The notes: a model not told the origin generated them from the sequence alone. A stretch of 64,000 bases of DNA from VRUE01 sp963730315 (GCA_963730315.1 CAVSRD010000012.1:186001-250000), one strand, 5' to 3'. Shown: positions 41,303-50,494, counted from the stretch's first letter. Made by a program: numbers and translations.

Positions 41303-42837
41303 GCCGCCACCTCCTTGGGCAGCTGGCCACCAAGCATCTCCGTCAGCAGTGCCTGGTTGGTGAGATTTTCAGCGCCTATCGGCGCTCCGAGTGCGCCGCG
41401 GTAGCAGACCTGAGCTCGATGACAGAGATTGATAATCTCGTCGAGATCGGTGGAGTACAGAAGGACCGACGTACCACCGGCGGCAAGCTCTGCGATCAGG
41501 CGGTAGATCTCCGACTTCGTGCGGATGTCGACCCCGCGGGTGGGGTCGTACAGCAACATCACTCGCGCTTCCGCGATCAACCACTTGCCGATGATGATCT
41601 TCTGCTGGTTGCCCCCGCTGAGGGCCTCGACCGGCTCCCAGAGGGCCCTCTCGGCGATATCGAGAGCGCGCAGCGCCTCCAGAGCGGCGGCTTCCTCCCG
41701 GCGCCGGTTGATCCAGCCGAAGCGGGCGAACCGGTCGAGCGTGGGCAGGGTGAGGTTCGCCCTGCCCGACATCGTCGGCAAGGCTCCCTCGGTCGCCCGC
41801 TCCTCGGGAACGAGGCTAATGCCGATCCCAGCTCGGATCGCGCTGCGTGGAGAGCGGAACCTCACCGCCCTACCGTCGAGCTCAATGTGCCCCGAGTCGA
41901 CGCGGTCGGCACCGAAGAGGGCGCGGAAGAGCTGACGTTGGCCGTGATCCTGAAGACCGGCGATACCGAGAATCTCCCCCTTGCGCAGCTCCAACGACGC
42001 CGACTCGAGCCGCCCCGATGCTATCTGGCGGGCGGTGAGAACAGGGGATCCCGTGGGCTCCGGCGAGCGCTCCGGGAAGACCTGGGCGAGGGACTCGCCA
42101 ATCATCATGTTGATAATTCGCTCTTCGTCGATGTGGCTGCTATCCGACGATCCGGCCCGTCGGCCGTTGCGCATGACGGTCATGGAGTCGCACAGCTCGC
42201 GCACCTCTGAGAGCCGGTGTGAAACGAAGAGGACGGTGCACCCGCCGCTCGCGCGCAGCCGGCCGACCTGCCGGAACAGCCATTCGACCTCGGTCCGTCC
42301 CAGTGCAGCGGTCGGCTCATCGAGAATCAGCAGGCGCGGTTCCTGAGCAAGGGCCCCCACAATCTCTACCTGCTGTTTGGCAGAAAGCGAAAGCCCACCG
42401 ACCCGGGCAAGCGGATCGATGTGGCCGGCCTCCCACCGTTCCAACGCTTCGCGCGTGGCCGACCTCGACGCGCGTCCGGAGACGATGCCAAATCGATTTC
42501 GCGGGGGGCTTGGCAGTGAGAGGTTTTCGGCTACGGTGAGATCGGGCGCGAGGCTGAGTTCCTGGAAAGCCGTTGCGACGCCTGCCTGCTGGGCGTGGTG
42601 GGGGCTACCGAGATCGACAGCGGCGCCGCCGATCTCAGCAGTGCCCTCGTCGGGGACGACGAGTCCGGCGAGGACCTTAACCAAGGTCGACTTGCCGGCT
42701 CCGTTCTCCCCGATCACGGCGTGGACCGCTCCGGCCTGGGCGTCCAGATCCGCACCGTCGAGGGCGTGCGTAGAGCCATAGGCTTTGCGCAGCCCGCGGA
42801 TCCGGACGTCCGGGGCGGAGGTCAGGGGAGCAGACAA
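41299..42837 (-). CDS. Sugar-type ABC transporter ATP-binding protein (double ABC domain)
   Basis: This 512-residue protein has two ABC domains, as in RbsA/MglA. The first has Walker A GENGAGKSTLVKVLAG, signature LSLSAKQQVEIVGAL and Walker B LLILDEPTAALG. The second has a degenerate Walker A (GIAGLQDHGQRQLF) and the signature SGGNQQKIIIGKWL, with DPTRGVD. The TTG start at 42837 has GAAGGGAG three bases upstream and overlaps the end of the binding-protein frame. Confidence 0.92.
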   Translation of the reverse strand: MSAPLTSAPDVRIRGLRKAYGSTHALDGADLDAQAGAVHAVIGENGAGKSTLVKVLAGLVVPDEGTAEIGGAAVDLGSPHHAQQAGVATAFQELSLAPDLTVAENLSLPSPPRNRFGIVSGRASRSATREALERWEAGHIDPLARVGGLSLSAKQQVEIVGALAQEPRLLILDEPTAALGRTEVEWLFRQVGRLRASGGCTVLFVSHRLSEVRELCDSMTVMRNGRRAGSSDSSHIDEERIINMMIGESLAQVFPERSPEPTGSPVLTARQIASGRLESASLELRKGEILGIAGLQDHGQRQLFRALFGADRVDSGHIELDGRAVRFRSPRSAIRAGIGISLVPEERATEGALPTMSGRANLTLPTLDRFARFGWINRRREEAAALEALRALDIAERALWEPVEALSGGNQQKIIIGKWLIAEARVMLLYDPTRGVDIRTKSEIYRLIAELAAGGTSVLLYSTDLDEIINLCHRAQVCYRGALGAPIGAENLTNQALLTEMLGGQLPKEVAA

Positions 42838-44046
42838 TTGCTCCCTTCTTCCGCGACGCCGTCGATCTTGTCGTCGCCGCTGACTCCTTCAGGTTCGGTC
42901 GGCTTGCTGATCTGGTCCGAGACACCCTTCAGCGACGCTTCAAGTCCCTGACCCACCAGGGGGCTATAGAAATCGGCAAGGAATTCCGGGTTGATTTCGG
43001 GCTTGTGTTCGGGACCGTAGACATTTCCGGCCTTCTTTTCGTCTTCGCCGAGGGAAACAGTTGCATTCGAGACATGGCTGGGCTCGATGATCGTCTCGTG
43101 ACACCGCTGTTCCACCGCTTCTTCCCCACCCACGAGCATGTTGTACGCCTGCAGGAAGGCGAGAGCACCCGTGAACGTAGACTCCGAGGAGCCGTAGCTC
43201 TGCAGCCCAATCGCTTCCGGGATTTCGCCTTTCGGAAGCATCATCCTCAGGTGGCCGGTTGCCATGTCGCCGCCACATGGAAGCGGTTCATGACCAAGGT
43301 CTTGGAGCTTCTGGGTCCCGCCCCAACACCCGAGCTGGGCAACGTAGCCTTCGATATCCGGGTGGGCGGATGATGAGCTTCGCGATCGCTTCACGGGCTC
43401 CAGACTCAGCCCATTCTCCGTTCGCGCGGGCCACCAATTCGATTTCCGGGTACTTCTTCAGGACTTCTTCGACTGCTTCTTCGTGGACGGTGTTGAACGT
43501 GGTTCCCGGAACGCCACTGATTTCCGCGATCTTGCCCTTCCCATTCAAGGCTTCAGCCACAAATTCTGCGCGTTCGGCTCCCATCTTCTGGATGTCGGCG
43601 TGGATGTTGTAAGAGCAGGGCTCTTCGGTCCAGCTGTCGTAGTTGACGACTATGACGTTCTGTTCGCATGCTTTCCGTATAGCGGTGTTGATCGCCGTTG
43701 GTGAGATCGGATAGACGATCAGCGCGTCGGCACCCGCGCTCACCTCATCGGTAATGATTTTGGACTGCTTCTGTGGATCCGTACCAGCGATTTGGTGATC
43801 GAATTCGACCTTTTCCGACCAGGGGGCGGTCTTGCTTAGCCCTATGATCAGGTTGGTCGACGCGTTCTGCCATTCATTTCCGGAGTAGCTCTGGATCAGA
43901 GCGATCTTGAACTTGCCGCCGCCCGAGGTTCCGCTTGAGCTCCCGCTGCTTCCACAGGCAGCCAGAGTGGCCGCGCATGCGACCAGGAGAGCCGCGAGCA
44001 ACATGAACCGACGTGTCAATCGTTTGGTTGCAGTTTCTGATGTCAT
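42822..44046 (-). pseudogene. Periplasmic-type binding lipoprotein of the ABC importer, frameshifted
   Basis: The gene begins at ATG 44046 with a lipoprotein signal (lipobox LAAC before GSSGSSSG). It reads as a type I (RbsB-like) binding protein: IALIQSYSGNEWQNASTNLI, VSAGADALIVYPISP and VVNYDSWTEEPCSYNI, up to GAREAIAKLI near 43375. There the frame breaks. The next block (SAHPDIEGYVAQLGCWGG, then GGDMATGHLRMMLPKGE) is in another frame and runs to a stop at 42822. A one-base change near 43370-43377 would restore an intact protein of about 405 residues. It is either a mutation or a sequencing error; the other importer genes are intact. Confidence 0.85.
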
Positions 44047-44149
44047 ATTGCGCGGTCCTTCTCCATCACTGTCCCTTCCTCCTTGGGTGCCGCAATTCCG
44101 GCCGAATAGCAAACGTATCTTCATCTTCATGCACCCTCGCTGGCTCGTG

Positions 44150-44296
44150 TTTCCTCCCTTCCCGCTCCTCGCCGGAAACGTAGAAGGGGGGCGCGGTCTT
44201 CGCCAAGCTCTCCTTTGAGCCGCTTGATAGCCGCGGCAAAAGCTCCGCCTGATCTTCGGTGGCAGAGAAGGTTATCCCGGCGTGGTTCATATTCAT
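44150..44296 (-). pseudogene. N-terminal fragment of an aldehyde dehydrogenase
   Basis: The sequence from ATG 44296 (MNMNHAGITFSATEDQAE) corresponds to the start of the intact aldehyde dehydrogenase at 39010 (MNWNQSQVDYETFSATGDQAE). It then shifts frame twice: AIKRLKGELGED in one frame and FYVSGEEREGR in another. The homology ends near 44150. It is a non-functional fragment at the 3' side of the PucR gene. Confidence 0.8.
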
Positions 44297-44443
44297 TCAT
44301 CCCTTTCGGCGCCCCGCCATGGGCGGCGCCGAGGGGTGGGAACCTAAACGGGCTGCGACCGGGCGGCAATGGGCAAATAGTGCACGCATTGGCCCCTGGG
44401 TGCACAGCATGGATCGGTTGACGAGCGAGCGCCCAAGTCTAGC
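44150..44443 (+). repeat. Direct repeat, right copy (ALDH fragment and upstream region)
   Basis: This is the counterpart of 38862-39156, in the same orientation. Together the two copies bracket the five-kb ABC importer operon. This copy contains a degraded aldehyde dehydrogenase start and joins directly to the intact PucR gene. Confidence 0.8.
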
Positions 44444-44463
44444 TTGGGCATTCTGCGCGTCGC

Positions 44464-46146
44464 CTACCGTTTCGAGTCGAAGGGGCGCCTCTGCAGCGTC
44501 TTTAGCGCTTGAATCGCAACCTCGACGCTCGTTCGAGTCGAAGCATCGTCCAGCGAGCGTCCAAGGAGGCTCTCGATCGAGCTTAGCCTGTGATACAGGG
44601 AGCGGCGCCCGATATACAGAGCTCGGGCAGCTTCGGACTTGTTGCACCCGGCCGCAAGGTAGTCCTCGAGCACCGGCAGCAGCTGGGTGCGGCTGCGAGC
44701 ATCGTGCTCGAGGATTGGGCCCAGCTGGGACTCGACATAAGAAGCGAGCTCTGGGCCCTCCGAAAGCTTCGCTAAGAGCCGCTCGATTCCAAGCTCCGGA
44801 TAGCTCGCGGTGCGAAGTGAGTCTTCGCCGCTGGCGAGCGAGGCCGCCTCTTGGGCATGCTCGAGGGCGTCCGACAGCCGGCGGGCATCTGTCTGCTCGC
44901 TAACCCCGACCTGAGCCACCCAGGATGATTCGATCGCATCGCCGACCGCTCGCACCCCAGCGGTCAGCGCGTTGCCGAGTTGATCGTCGTCGGCGGCACC
45001 GATTGCGACGAGGACCGACCGCGAATCATCCGACAGGTGAGACAGGCTGCTGCCTCGCGAGGAGCGAATAGCCGCCGCCACCTTTCTCGACAGTCGATCC
45101 AGTGCCAAACCGCACTCGCGGCGACACGGCAAATCGCCGTCGATCTCAACGATCTCAATAGCGATCGCGGCAACTTTCTGACTTAAGTCGCAACCGAGCA
45201 CTTGCGACCTCGAGATGATTTCAGCGGGCGACAGGTTGCGGGTCAGGACATCGGCGACGAGGTTGCCGCCGACATGATCGACGAGGGACGTGAGGTTGGC
45301 CCCCTCAAGCAAGACCAATGCCACTGCCGATGCGCAATATTGCACCGCGACCCTCGCCCTCGACCCGATCTCTGTGTCTAGTTCGAGGACGTGTATGCGG
45401 CCCCAAGAGCGACCGCGCAGAAGTATTTCCTCGCTAGCGCAGCGTTGTCTCGAGTCCAGCCCCGCTGCAGGAGCCGCAAAGAGGCCCTCGGATTGATGGG
45501 AAAGACGCGAATGCGTCGCCCATTCGTCGACCACCGAGCCCGGGTCCGCATCGTAGCTGACGATCTCGACCACCTGATGGGCGGTATCCTCGAGGATCAC
45601 GGGGTTCCGAAGTCCATCGGATAGCGTCTGCAGCAGCGAAAGTAGACCGCCGCCGCGATTGGTGACATCCATGAGCTCTCGCCCCAATTTCTGCGCTGCG
45701 TCCACCTCGACGTAGTGGCGGCGCATGATCTCGCCGTGGACCTGCTCGGTGAGATCGACGAACATGATCCGCTTCTGCAGTGCAATGAGGGGCAGCCCGC
45801 AGCTCTGTGCGCCTTCGACCATCGCGCTCGGTGGCCGATCGAATCCACGGCCGAGCTCGATCACGAGCCCAGCGATTGGTATGTTCTCGAGGTCTCGGAC
45901 GTAGCGCCTCTGGAGAGACTCGCTCTGCCGCAATCCGAGACCGTGGGTGAGCAATAGCTCCCCGCCGTGGAGCGAAGGCGCAGCCGTCGGCAGGTCAGAG
46001 ATGTGAACCCAGCGGACGGGCCGATCTAAATTGGCTTGGCCAGACAAAACCTCTGCCCGACCCTGAGTGAGAGCGTCGAGCTCAAGGGCGTCAGCGACGG
46101 TGATCGCGGCTTTCGGATATGTATTCTTCGCTAGCTCCCTCCTCAC
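44464..46146 (-). CDS. PucR-family transcriptional regulator
   Basis: This 560-residue regulator has the PucR N-terminal domain (residues 15-140: ITVADALELDALTQGRAEVLSG, RWVHISDLP, GGELLLTHGLGL). A GGDEF-like/CdaR middle region follows, and the C-terminal helix-turn-helix (LLPVLEDYLAAGCNKSEAA, then YIGRRSLYHRLSSIESLLG). Proteins of this type respond to catabolic substrates such as purines, amino acids or polyamines. It is upstream of the importer and enzyme genes in the same orientation and probably activates them. The gene lies 66 bases after BKACE. Confidence 0.9.
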   Translation of the reverse strand: MRRELAKNTYPKAAITVADALELDALTQGRAEVLSGQANLDRPVRWVHISDLPTAAPSLHGGELLLTHGLGLRQSESLQRRYVRDLENIPIAGLVIELGRGFDRPPSAMVEGAQSCGLPLIALQKRIMFVDLTEQVHGEIMRRHYVEVDAAQKLGRELMDVTNRGGGLLSLLQTLSDGLRNPVILEDTAHQVVEIVSYDADPGSVVDEWATHSRLSHQSEGLFAAPAAGLDSRQRCASEEILLRGRSWGRIHVLELDTEIGSRARVAVQYCASAVALVLLEGANLTSLVDHVGGNLVADVLTRNLSPAEIISRSQVLGCDLSQKVAAIAIEIVEIDGDLPCRRECGLALDRLSRKVAAAIRSSRGSSLSHLSDDSRSVLVAIGAADDDQLGNALTAGVRAVGDAIESSWVAQVGVSEQTDARRLSDALEHAQEAASLASGEDSLRTASYPELGIERLLAKLSEGPELASYVESQLGPILEHDARSRTQLLPVLEDYLAAGCNKSEAARALYIGRRSLYHRLSSIESLLGRSLDDASTRTSVEVAIQALKTLQRRPFDSKR

Positions 46147-46212
46147 GGGTCCATCTTACCCCCACCGAGCTCTGGCGCCACAGGCGTATTCACCGGCACT
46201 CCGAACTGTCCC

Positions 46213-47043
46213 CTAGCGCCGCTCGATTCCGAGCATCTCGCGAGCCTGATCAGACGACGCGACCGGGCGTCCGATCTCTTTGGCGATCCGGACGATACGT
46301 TCGACCAGTTGACCATTGCTTTGCGCCAAGACACCTTTTTTGTAATAAACGTTATCCTCGAGTCCTGTCCTGACATGTCCGCCGAAGGCGAGGCTGAAGA
46401 GGTTCACTGTCAGCTGATTCCGGCCGACTCCAAGTGCGCTCCAAAACGCACCGGTCGGAAGACGATCGACGAGATAGGCCATGGTCTGGGCATCGGCCGT
46501 GGCTCCCCCCTTCACACCAAGACAGAGCTGCCAGACGCCTGGCCCCTCGATGAGCCCCGCATCGATCAGGCGTCGACCATTCAGGACCATCCCGGAATCG
46601 AACACCTCGATCTCAGGGACGACCGATCGGCTCTTCATCTCTGAGGCGGCGTCTCTTAGAAAGTAGAAAGGGTTCTCGAAGACCCGCTCGTCCCCGAAGT
46701 TAATCGATCCACAATCGAGGGTTGCCATTTCGGGGTTCTGCTCGAGGCAGGCAATCCGCTCGTCCAGTCCGGCCCTGCCACCGGCGCTGCCAGTGCTGAG
46801 ATTGAGAATCGCCTCGCAACCGCAGTCGCGAATTTGTTCTACGAGCGTGCGAAATATCGCGGCATCCTGGGTCGGGATGCCCGCCTCGTCGCGAGCGTGA
46901 AGGTGGACGATCGCCGCCCCGGCCCTCCAGCTTTCGACCGCCGCATCGACGATTTCATGAGCGCTAAGGGGGATGTTCGGTGTTTGATCGGATGAGGTGA
47001 CGCTGCCGGTGATTGCGGCGGTTATGACTACAGGGCTCGGCAA
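46213..47043 (-). CDS. BKACE-family beta-keto acid cleavage enzyme
   Basis: This 276-residue protein starts at TTG 47043 behind AAAGGGAG. It has the BKACE/Kce pattern: VVITAAITGSVTSSDQTPNIPL, GAAIVHLHARDEAG, then LNLSTGSAGG, ATLDCGSINFGD, PEIEVFDSGMV, WQLCLGVKGG and GHVRTGLEDNVYY. The HLHARD His residues bind zinc. BKACE enzymes transfer the acetyl part of a beta-keto acid to acetyl-CoA; the first known one acts on 3-keto-5-aminohexanoate in lysine fermentation. Its substrate here is unknown but a beta-keto acid is implied. Confidence 0.87.
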   Translation of the reverse strand: MPSPVVITAAITGSVTSSDQTPNIPLSAHEIVDAAVESWRAGAAIVHLHARDEAGIPTQDAAIFRTLVEQIRDCGCEAILNLSTGSAGGRAGLDERIACLEQNPEMATLDCGSINFGDERVFENPFYFLRDAASEMKSRSVVPEIEVFDSGMVLNGRRLIDAGLIEGPGVWQLCLGVKGGATADAQTMAYLVDRLPTGAFWSALGVGRNQLTVNLFSLAFGGHVRTGLEDNVYYKKGVLAQSNGQLVERIVRIAKEIGRPVASSDQAREMLGIERR

Positions 47044-47201
47044 GGCTGGTCTCCCTTTGGTCGGGGTGCGAGCGTACGGAGCAGAACTCAGCACCACAAC
47101 GGCCAAGTTGTGCAAAAGAACGCCCGAGCATGCCCAATGAGCTCCAGGAAGAAACAAGGGCGTGCCCAGTGATTGCCGCCGTCGAGCCGGAGTTGGGAGC
47201 G

Positions 47202-47350
47202 TCAGGGCCCCAGCGAGGCGAAGAACGCACGAACGTCGTCGATAAGAAGCTCCGGAGCCTCGAGCGCGGCGAGGCGACGCACGGCCCTGCTCGCGCCGCG
47301 GCGAGGAGAATCCGTAGCCGGGCAGGGACGGAACGACGACGTCGCACGCG
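47202..47350 (-). pseudogene. Epoxide hydrolase remnant with internal deletion
   Basis: Two blocks typical of EHN-type epoxide hydrolases lie close together in different frames. One is DVVVPSLPGYGFSSPRR (near 47346-47292, normally about residue 150). The other is LAALEAPELLIDDVRAFFASL with a stop at 47202 (the normal C-terminus). The 200 or so residues between them are missing and the frame is broken. The remnant lies between BKACE and TetR. Confidence 0.55.
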
Positions 47351-47397
47351 GGCGCGTTCGCATCTCGCGCTCCCCCAATGACTCTGGAAGCCAACCC

Positions 47398-47450
47398 TTG
47401 ACACCGCAGCGGCATGCGGCTAGGGTCCTGTCGATCGATCGTTCGATCGG
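47398..47450 (+). promoter_or_regulatory. TetR operon promoter and operator
   Basis: TTGACA (47398-47403) and TAGGGT (47421-47426) are separated by 17 bases. Directly downstream (47431-47450) is an overlapping array of CGATCG repeats (TCGATCGATCGTTCGATCGG), which is palindromic in part and a likely operator for the TetR protein encoded just downstream. Confidence 0.55.
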
Positions 47451-47457
47451 GAAGAGA

Positions 47458-48084
47458 ATGAGCTCAAGTGCCGTTACCACGTCCGCCACGGCGGACCGCA
47501 TTCGCCGGTCGGCCCTTCACCTTTTCGCGAAGCACGGCTACGAGGCAACGGGGATCCGCGAGGTGGCCCGCGACGCTGGCCTCTCACTCTCGACGCTGTA
47601 CCACTACATCGAGAGCAAGGAGGATCTCCTCCTCGACATCATCCGAACCAGCATGAGCGAGCTCCGCGCGGCGGCCCAGGAGTCGCTCGCCAACTCGGAG
47701 ACCCCGGCCGAGCGACTCGCCGGCTTGGTCCGCGGCCACGTGACCGTGCACGGCCGGATGCGACTCGATGCAATCGTCTCAGACACCGAGCTGCGCTCGC
47801 TGAGCGAAGCCGAGCGCAAGGGCGCGGTCAAGCTCCGCGACCGCTACGAGCAACAGTGGCAGGAGGTAATCGACGAAGGCGTCGCCGCGAACGATTTCTA
47901 TGTCACGGACCCGAAGCTGGTCCGGTTGGCGCTGTTGCAGATGTGCACCGGCGTCGCCTATTGGTATTCCCCCGCCGGCGATCGCGCCCTCCCGCACATT
48001 GCTGATGCCTTCGCCGACCTGGCGCTCTTGATGGTGGGGTACGTCGACCCTGCGAGGACCGAAAGCGAGGCTAGAGCTAGATGA
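47458..48084 (+). CDS. TetR-family transcriptional regulator
   Basis: This 208-residue regulator has an N-terminal TetR helix-turn-helix (IRRSALHLFAKHGYEATGIREV, then DAGLSLSTLYHYIESKEDLL) and a C-terminal ligand domain with LRDRYEQQWQEVIDEGVAAND, as in KstR/fatty-acid-type repressors that bind acyl-CoA. The ATG at 47458 has GGGAAGAG upstream. It overlaps the MBL gene start by four bases. It probably represses its own operon through the CGATCG array in its promoter. Confidence 0.9.
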   Translation: MSSSAVTTSATADRIRRSALHLFAKHGYEATGIREVARDAGLSLSTLYHYIESKEDLLLDIIRTSMSELRAAAQESLANSETPAERLAGLVRGHVTVHGRMRLDAIVSDTELRSLSEAERKGAVKLRDRYEQQWQEVIDEGVAANDFYVTDPKLVRLALLQMCTGVAYWYSPAGDRALPHIADAFADLALLMVGYVDPARTESEARAR

Positions 48085-48851
48085 AACTGCACGCGTTCCA
48101 CTGCGGCGGCGAGATCGCAGACATGTCGATCTTCGACCCCTTTCACCCGGAAGTCGGCACCAAGGTGACGATTCCCTACTTCGCGTACCTGGTCGAACAC
48201 CCCGAAGGCAAGGTGCTGTTCGACACCGGCGCCCACGTCGATCTGATCAACGACCCGGCCAAGAGGCTCGGCGCCGCCGCGGAAGCGTTCGAGGTGGTGA
48301 TGGAGGAGGGCGACGACATCGTCAGCCAGCTGGCGACCGTCGGCGTCTCGCCCGCCGATGTCGAGCACGTTGTCCACTCACACCTTCACTACGACCACTC
48401 CGGGGGGATCGAGTTCTTCCCCGATGCCACCTTCTACGTGCAGCAGCGGGAGCTCCAGTTCGCCTTCTGGCCGCCCGTCTACCAGCGCGAGATCTACGTC
48501 AAGGCCGATTTCGACCACGACGTCCCCTGGGTGGAGCTGGAAGGCGAGCACGACGTCTTCGGTGACGGCAAGGTCGTGCTCTTCCCCACCCCGGGCCACA
48601 CCGCCGGCCATCAGTCGATGCTGGTGCGGCTGCCGGGCCACAGCGTGATCCTCGTCGCCGACGCGGCCTACCTCCCGCACAACATGGAAGAGAACGCGCT
48701 ACCGGCTCTGCTCTGGAACCCGGACTCGATGGTCTCGAGCTGGCGACGCATCGAAGCGCTGGCGCGCCGCGAGAACGCCGAGCTCATCTTCACCCACGAC
48801 CTCGACTACCGGTCGAAGACGAAGGTAGCTCCGGAGGAATCCTACGAGTGA
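48081..48851 (+). CDS. MBL-fold metallo-hydrolase (lactonase-like)
   Basis: This 256-residue enzyme has the metallo-beta-lactamase metal site HSHLHYDHSGG (HxHxDH), HTAGH, the bridging Asp in VADAAY and the terminal His in FTHDLDY. The spacing and the N-terminal LVEHPEGKVLFDTGAH match acyl-homoserine-lactone lactonases (AiiA/AttM type). In this CoA-linked operon it might instead open a lactone intermediate. It is translationally coupled at both ends. Confidence 0.86.
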   Translation: MKLHAFHCGGEIADMSIFDPFHPEVGTKVTIPYFAYLVEHPEGKVLFDTGAHVDLINDPAKRLGAAAEAFEVVMEEGDDIVSQLATVGVSPADVEHVVHSHLHYDHSGGIEFFPDATFYVQQRELQFAFWPPVYQREIYVKADFDHDVPWVELEGEHDVFGDGKVVLFPTPGHTAGHQSMLVRLPGHSVILVADAAYLPHNMEENALPALLWNPDSMVSSWRRIEALARRENAELIFTHDLDYRSKTKVAPEESYE

Positions 48852-50494
48852 CCGTCCACCCGGACTGGAACCTCGATCAGTCGGGGCCGGGTGCGGTGAG
48901 CGCGAGCGACATCGTCGAGCTCGCGATCTCCGCCTGCGATGCGGCCCCTGAGGTGCCGGCACTCGTCTTCGAGGACGGGCCGCAAATCAGCCGAGCGGAG
49001 TTCAAGGCAGCGGTCGACCGGTTCGCCTCCTGGCTCCAAACGCGAATCGAGCCCGGAGACCGGGTGGCGATTGTCATGCACAACCGGATCGAGTTCATGG
49101 TCGCCTGGATCGCGGTCGCGGCAAAGGGCGGGACGCTCGTCTCGGTCAACCACGACGCTCGGCGCCACGATGCCCACCACGTCCTCGAAGACTCAGCCGC
49201 TCGAGTGGTGCTGGTCGATGCCGAGACGCATGACCTGATCGCGGAGCTGAAGCCCGACCTGCCTGATCTGGAGCACGTCGTCTTGGTCAAGGGCTCAGAG
49301 CCCGCCGGCCTCGACCCCTTCGCCGACCCCGATGCCCCCGGGCTGGAGGAGCTGCGAGTCGAACCCGAGGGGATCACCAACATCTATTACACCTCGGGCA
49401 CCACCGGTCCGCCCAAGGGCTGCATGCTCGGCCACGACTACTGGATCCGCTTCGCTGGCCTCTACCTCGACCTCTACGGGATGGGCCCCGCGGATCGCCT
49501 CCTCTGCTGCCTGCAGTTCTTCTACGGTGACCCGCCCTGGCAGCTGCTGGCGAGCCTGCAGGCCGGCACGACGCTGGTCGCGATGCGTCGCTTCAGCGTC
49601 TCGCGGTTCTGGAACGTGGTCCGAGAGCGGGGCGTGACGCAGGTATTCGGCCTCGCCTCGATCCCGGCCCTGCTGCTCAAAGCCCCGGCCGACCCCAGGC
49701 GCGATCGCGACCACGGCGTCCGCTTCGGGCTGCAGATTGGGATCCCCAAGGACCTCCACGCAGAGATGACCGAGCGCTGGGGCTTCCCCTGGATGGAGGG
49801 CTACGGGCTGACCGAGACCGGGCTCGTGATCGCGATGCCCCCAGGCGAGGCGGAACGGATGATCGGCTCCGGCTCGATCGGCGTGCCCGTTCCCGGTGCC
49901 GACGTCCGCCTGCTCGACGAGTCGGGAGATGAGGTCCCGGCGGGCGAGCCGGGGGAGATCTGGATCAGGGCCCCCGGCCTATTCAAGGGCTACCTGAACC
50001 GACCCGACGCCACGGCCGAGACCCTGGTGGACGGCTGGCTGCGCAGCGGGGACCTCGGTCGCCGCGACGAGGAGGGATTCCTCTACTTCCTCGGTCGCCT
50101 CAAGGACATCATCCGCCGCGGCGGCGAGAACGTGGCGGCGGCCGAGGTCGAGCAAGTGCTCCGCGCCCATCCGAGGGTGCTCGAGGCAGCCGTGATCCCA
50201 GTGCCCGACGAGCTCCGCGGCGAGGAGGTGAAGGCCTACATCGGCCTGGTCGATGGCGAGAGCCCGGACTCGGTGCCGCCTGAGGCGCTGATCGAGCACT
50301 GCGCTACCGAACTGGCGGCCTACAAGCTGCCCCGCTTCATCGCTTACCGGAACGAATTCCCCCGGACTCCCTCCATGCGGGTCCGCAAGAGCGAGCTGAC
50401 CGCCGAGGTCGAGGACCTGACCGCCGACGCCTGGGACAGAGAGGCAGGGCCAAGCACGAACGAGAGGCCTTTCATCCCGGAGGGGGAGATGTGA
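48848..50494 (+). CDS. Acyl-CoA synthetase / AMP-binding ligase
   Basis: This 548-residue ANL-superfamily ligase has the AMP-binding P-loop NIYYTSGTTGPPKGCMLG, the A5 motif WMEGYGLTETG, the A7-A8 region LRSGDLGRRDEEGFLYFLGRLKDII and the C-terminal PRTPSMRVRKSEL where the catalytic Lys of A10 would lie; Lys in VRKSEL is the likely candidate. It should activate a carboxylic acid to its CoA ester for the two hydratases downstream. The carnitine/crotonobetaine-CoA ligase branch is a plausible relative. Confidence 0.9.
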   Translation: MTVHPDWNLDQSGPGAVSASDIVELAISACDAAPEVPALVFEDGPQISRAEFKAAVDRFASWLQTRIEPGDRVAIVMHNRIEFMVAWIAVAAKGGTLVSVNHDARRHDAHHVLEDSAARVVLVDAETHDLIAELKPDLPDLEHVVLVKGSEPAGLDPFADPDAPGLEELRVEPEGITNIYYTSGTTGPPKGCMLGHDYWIRFAGLYLDLYGMGPADRLLCCLQFFYGDPPWQLLASLQAGTTLVAMRRFSVSRFWNVVRERGVTQVFGLASIPALLLKAPADPRRDRDHGVRFGLQIGIPKDLHAEMTERWGFPWMEGYGLTETGLVIAMPPGEAERMIGSGSIGVPVPGADVRLLDESGDEVPAGEPGEIWIRAPGLFKGYLNRPDATAETLVDGWLRSGDLGRRDEEGFLYFLGRLKDIIRRGGENVAAAEVEQVLRAHPRVLEAAVIPVPDELRGEEVKAYIGLVDGESPDSVPPEALIEHCATELAAYKLPRFIAYRNEFPRTPSMRVRKSELTAEVEDLTADAWDREAGPSTNERPFIPEGEM

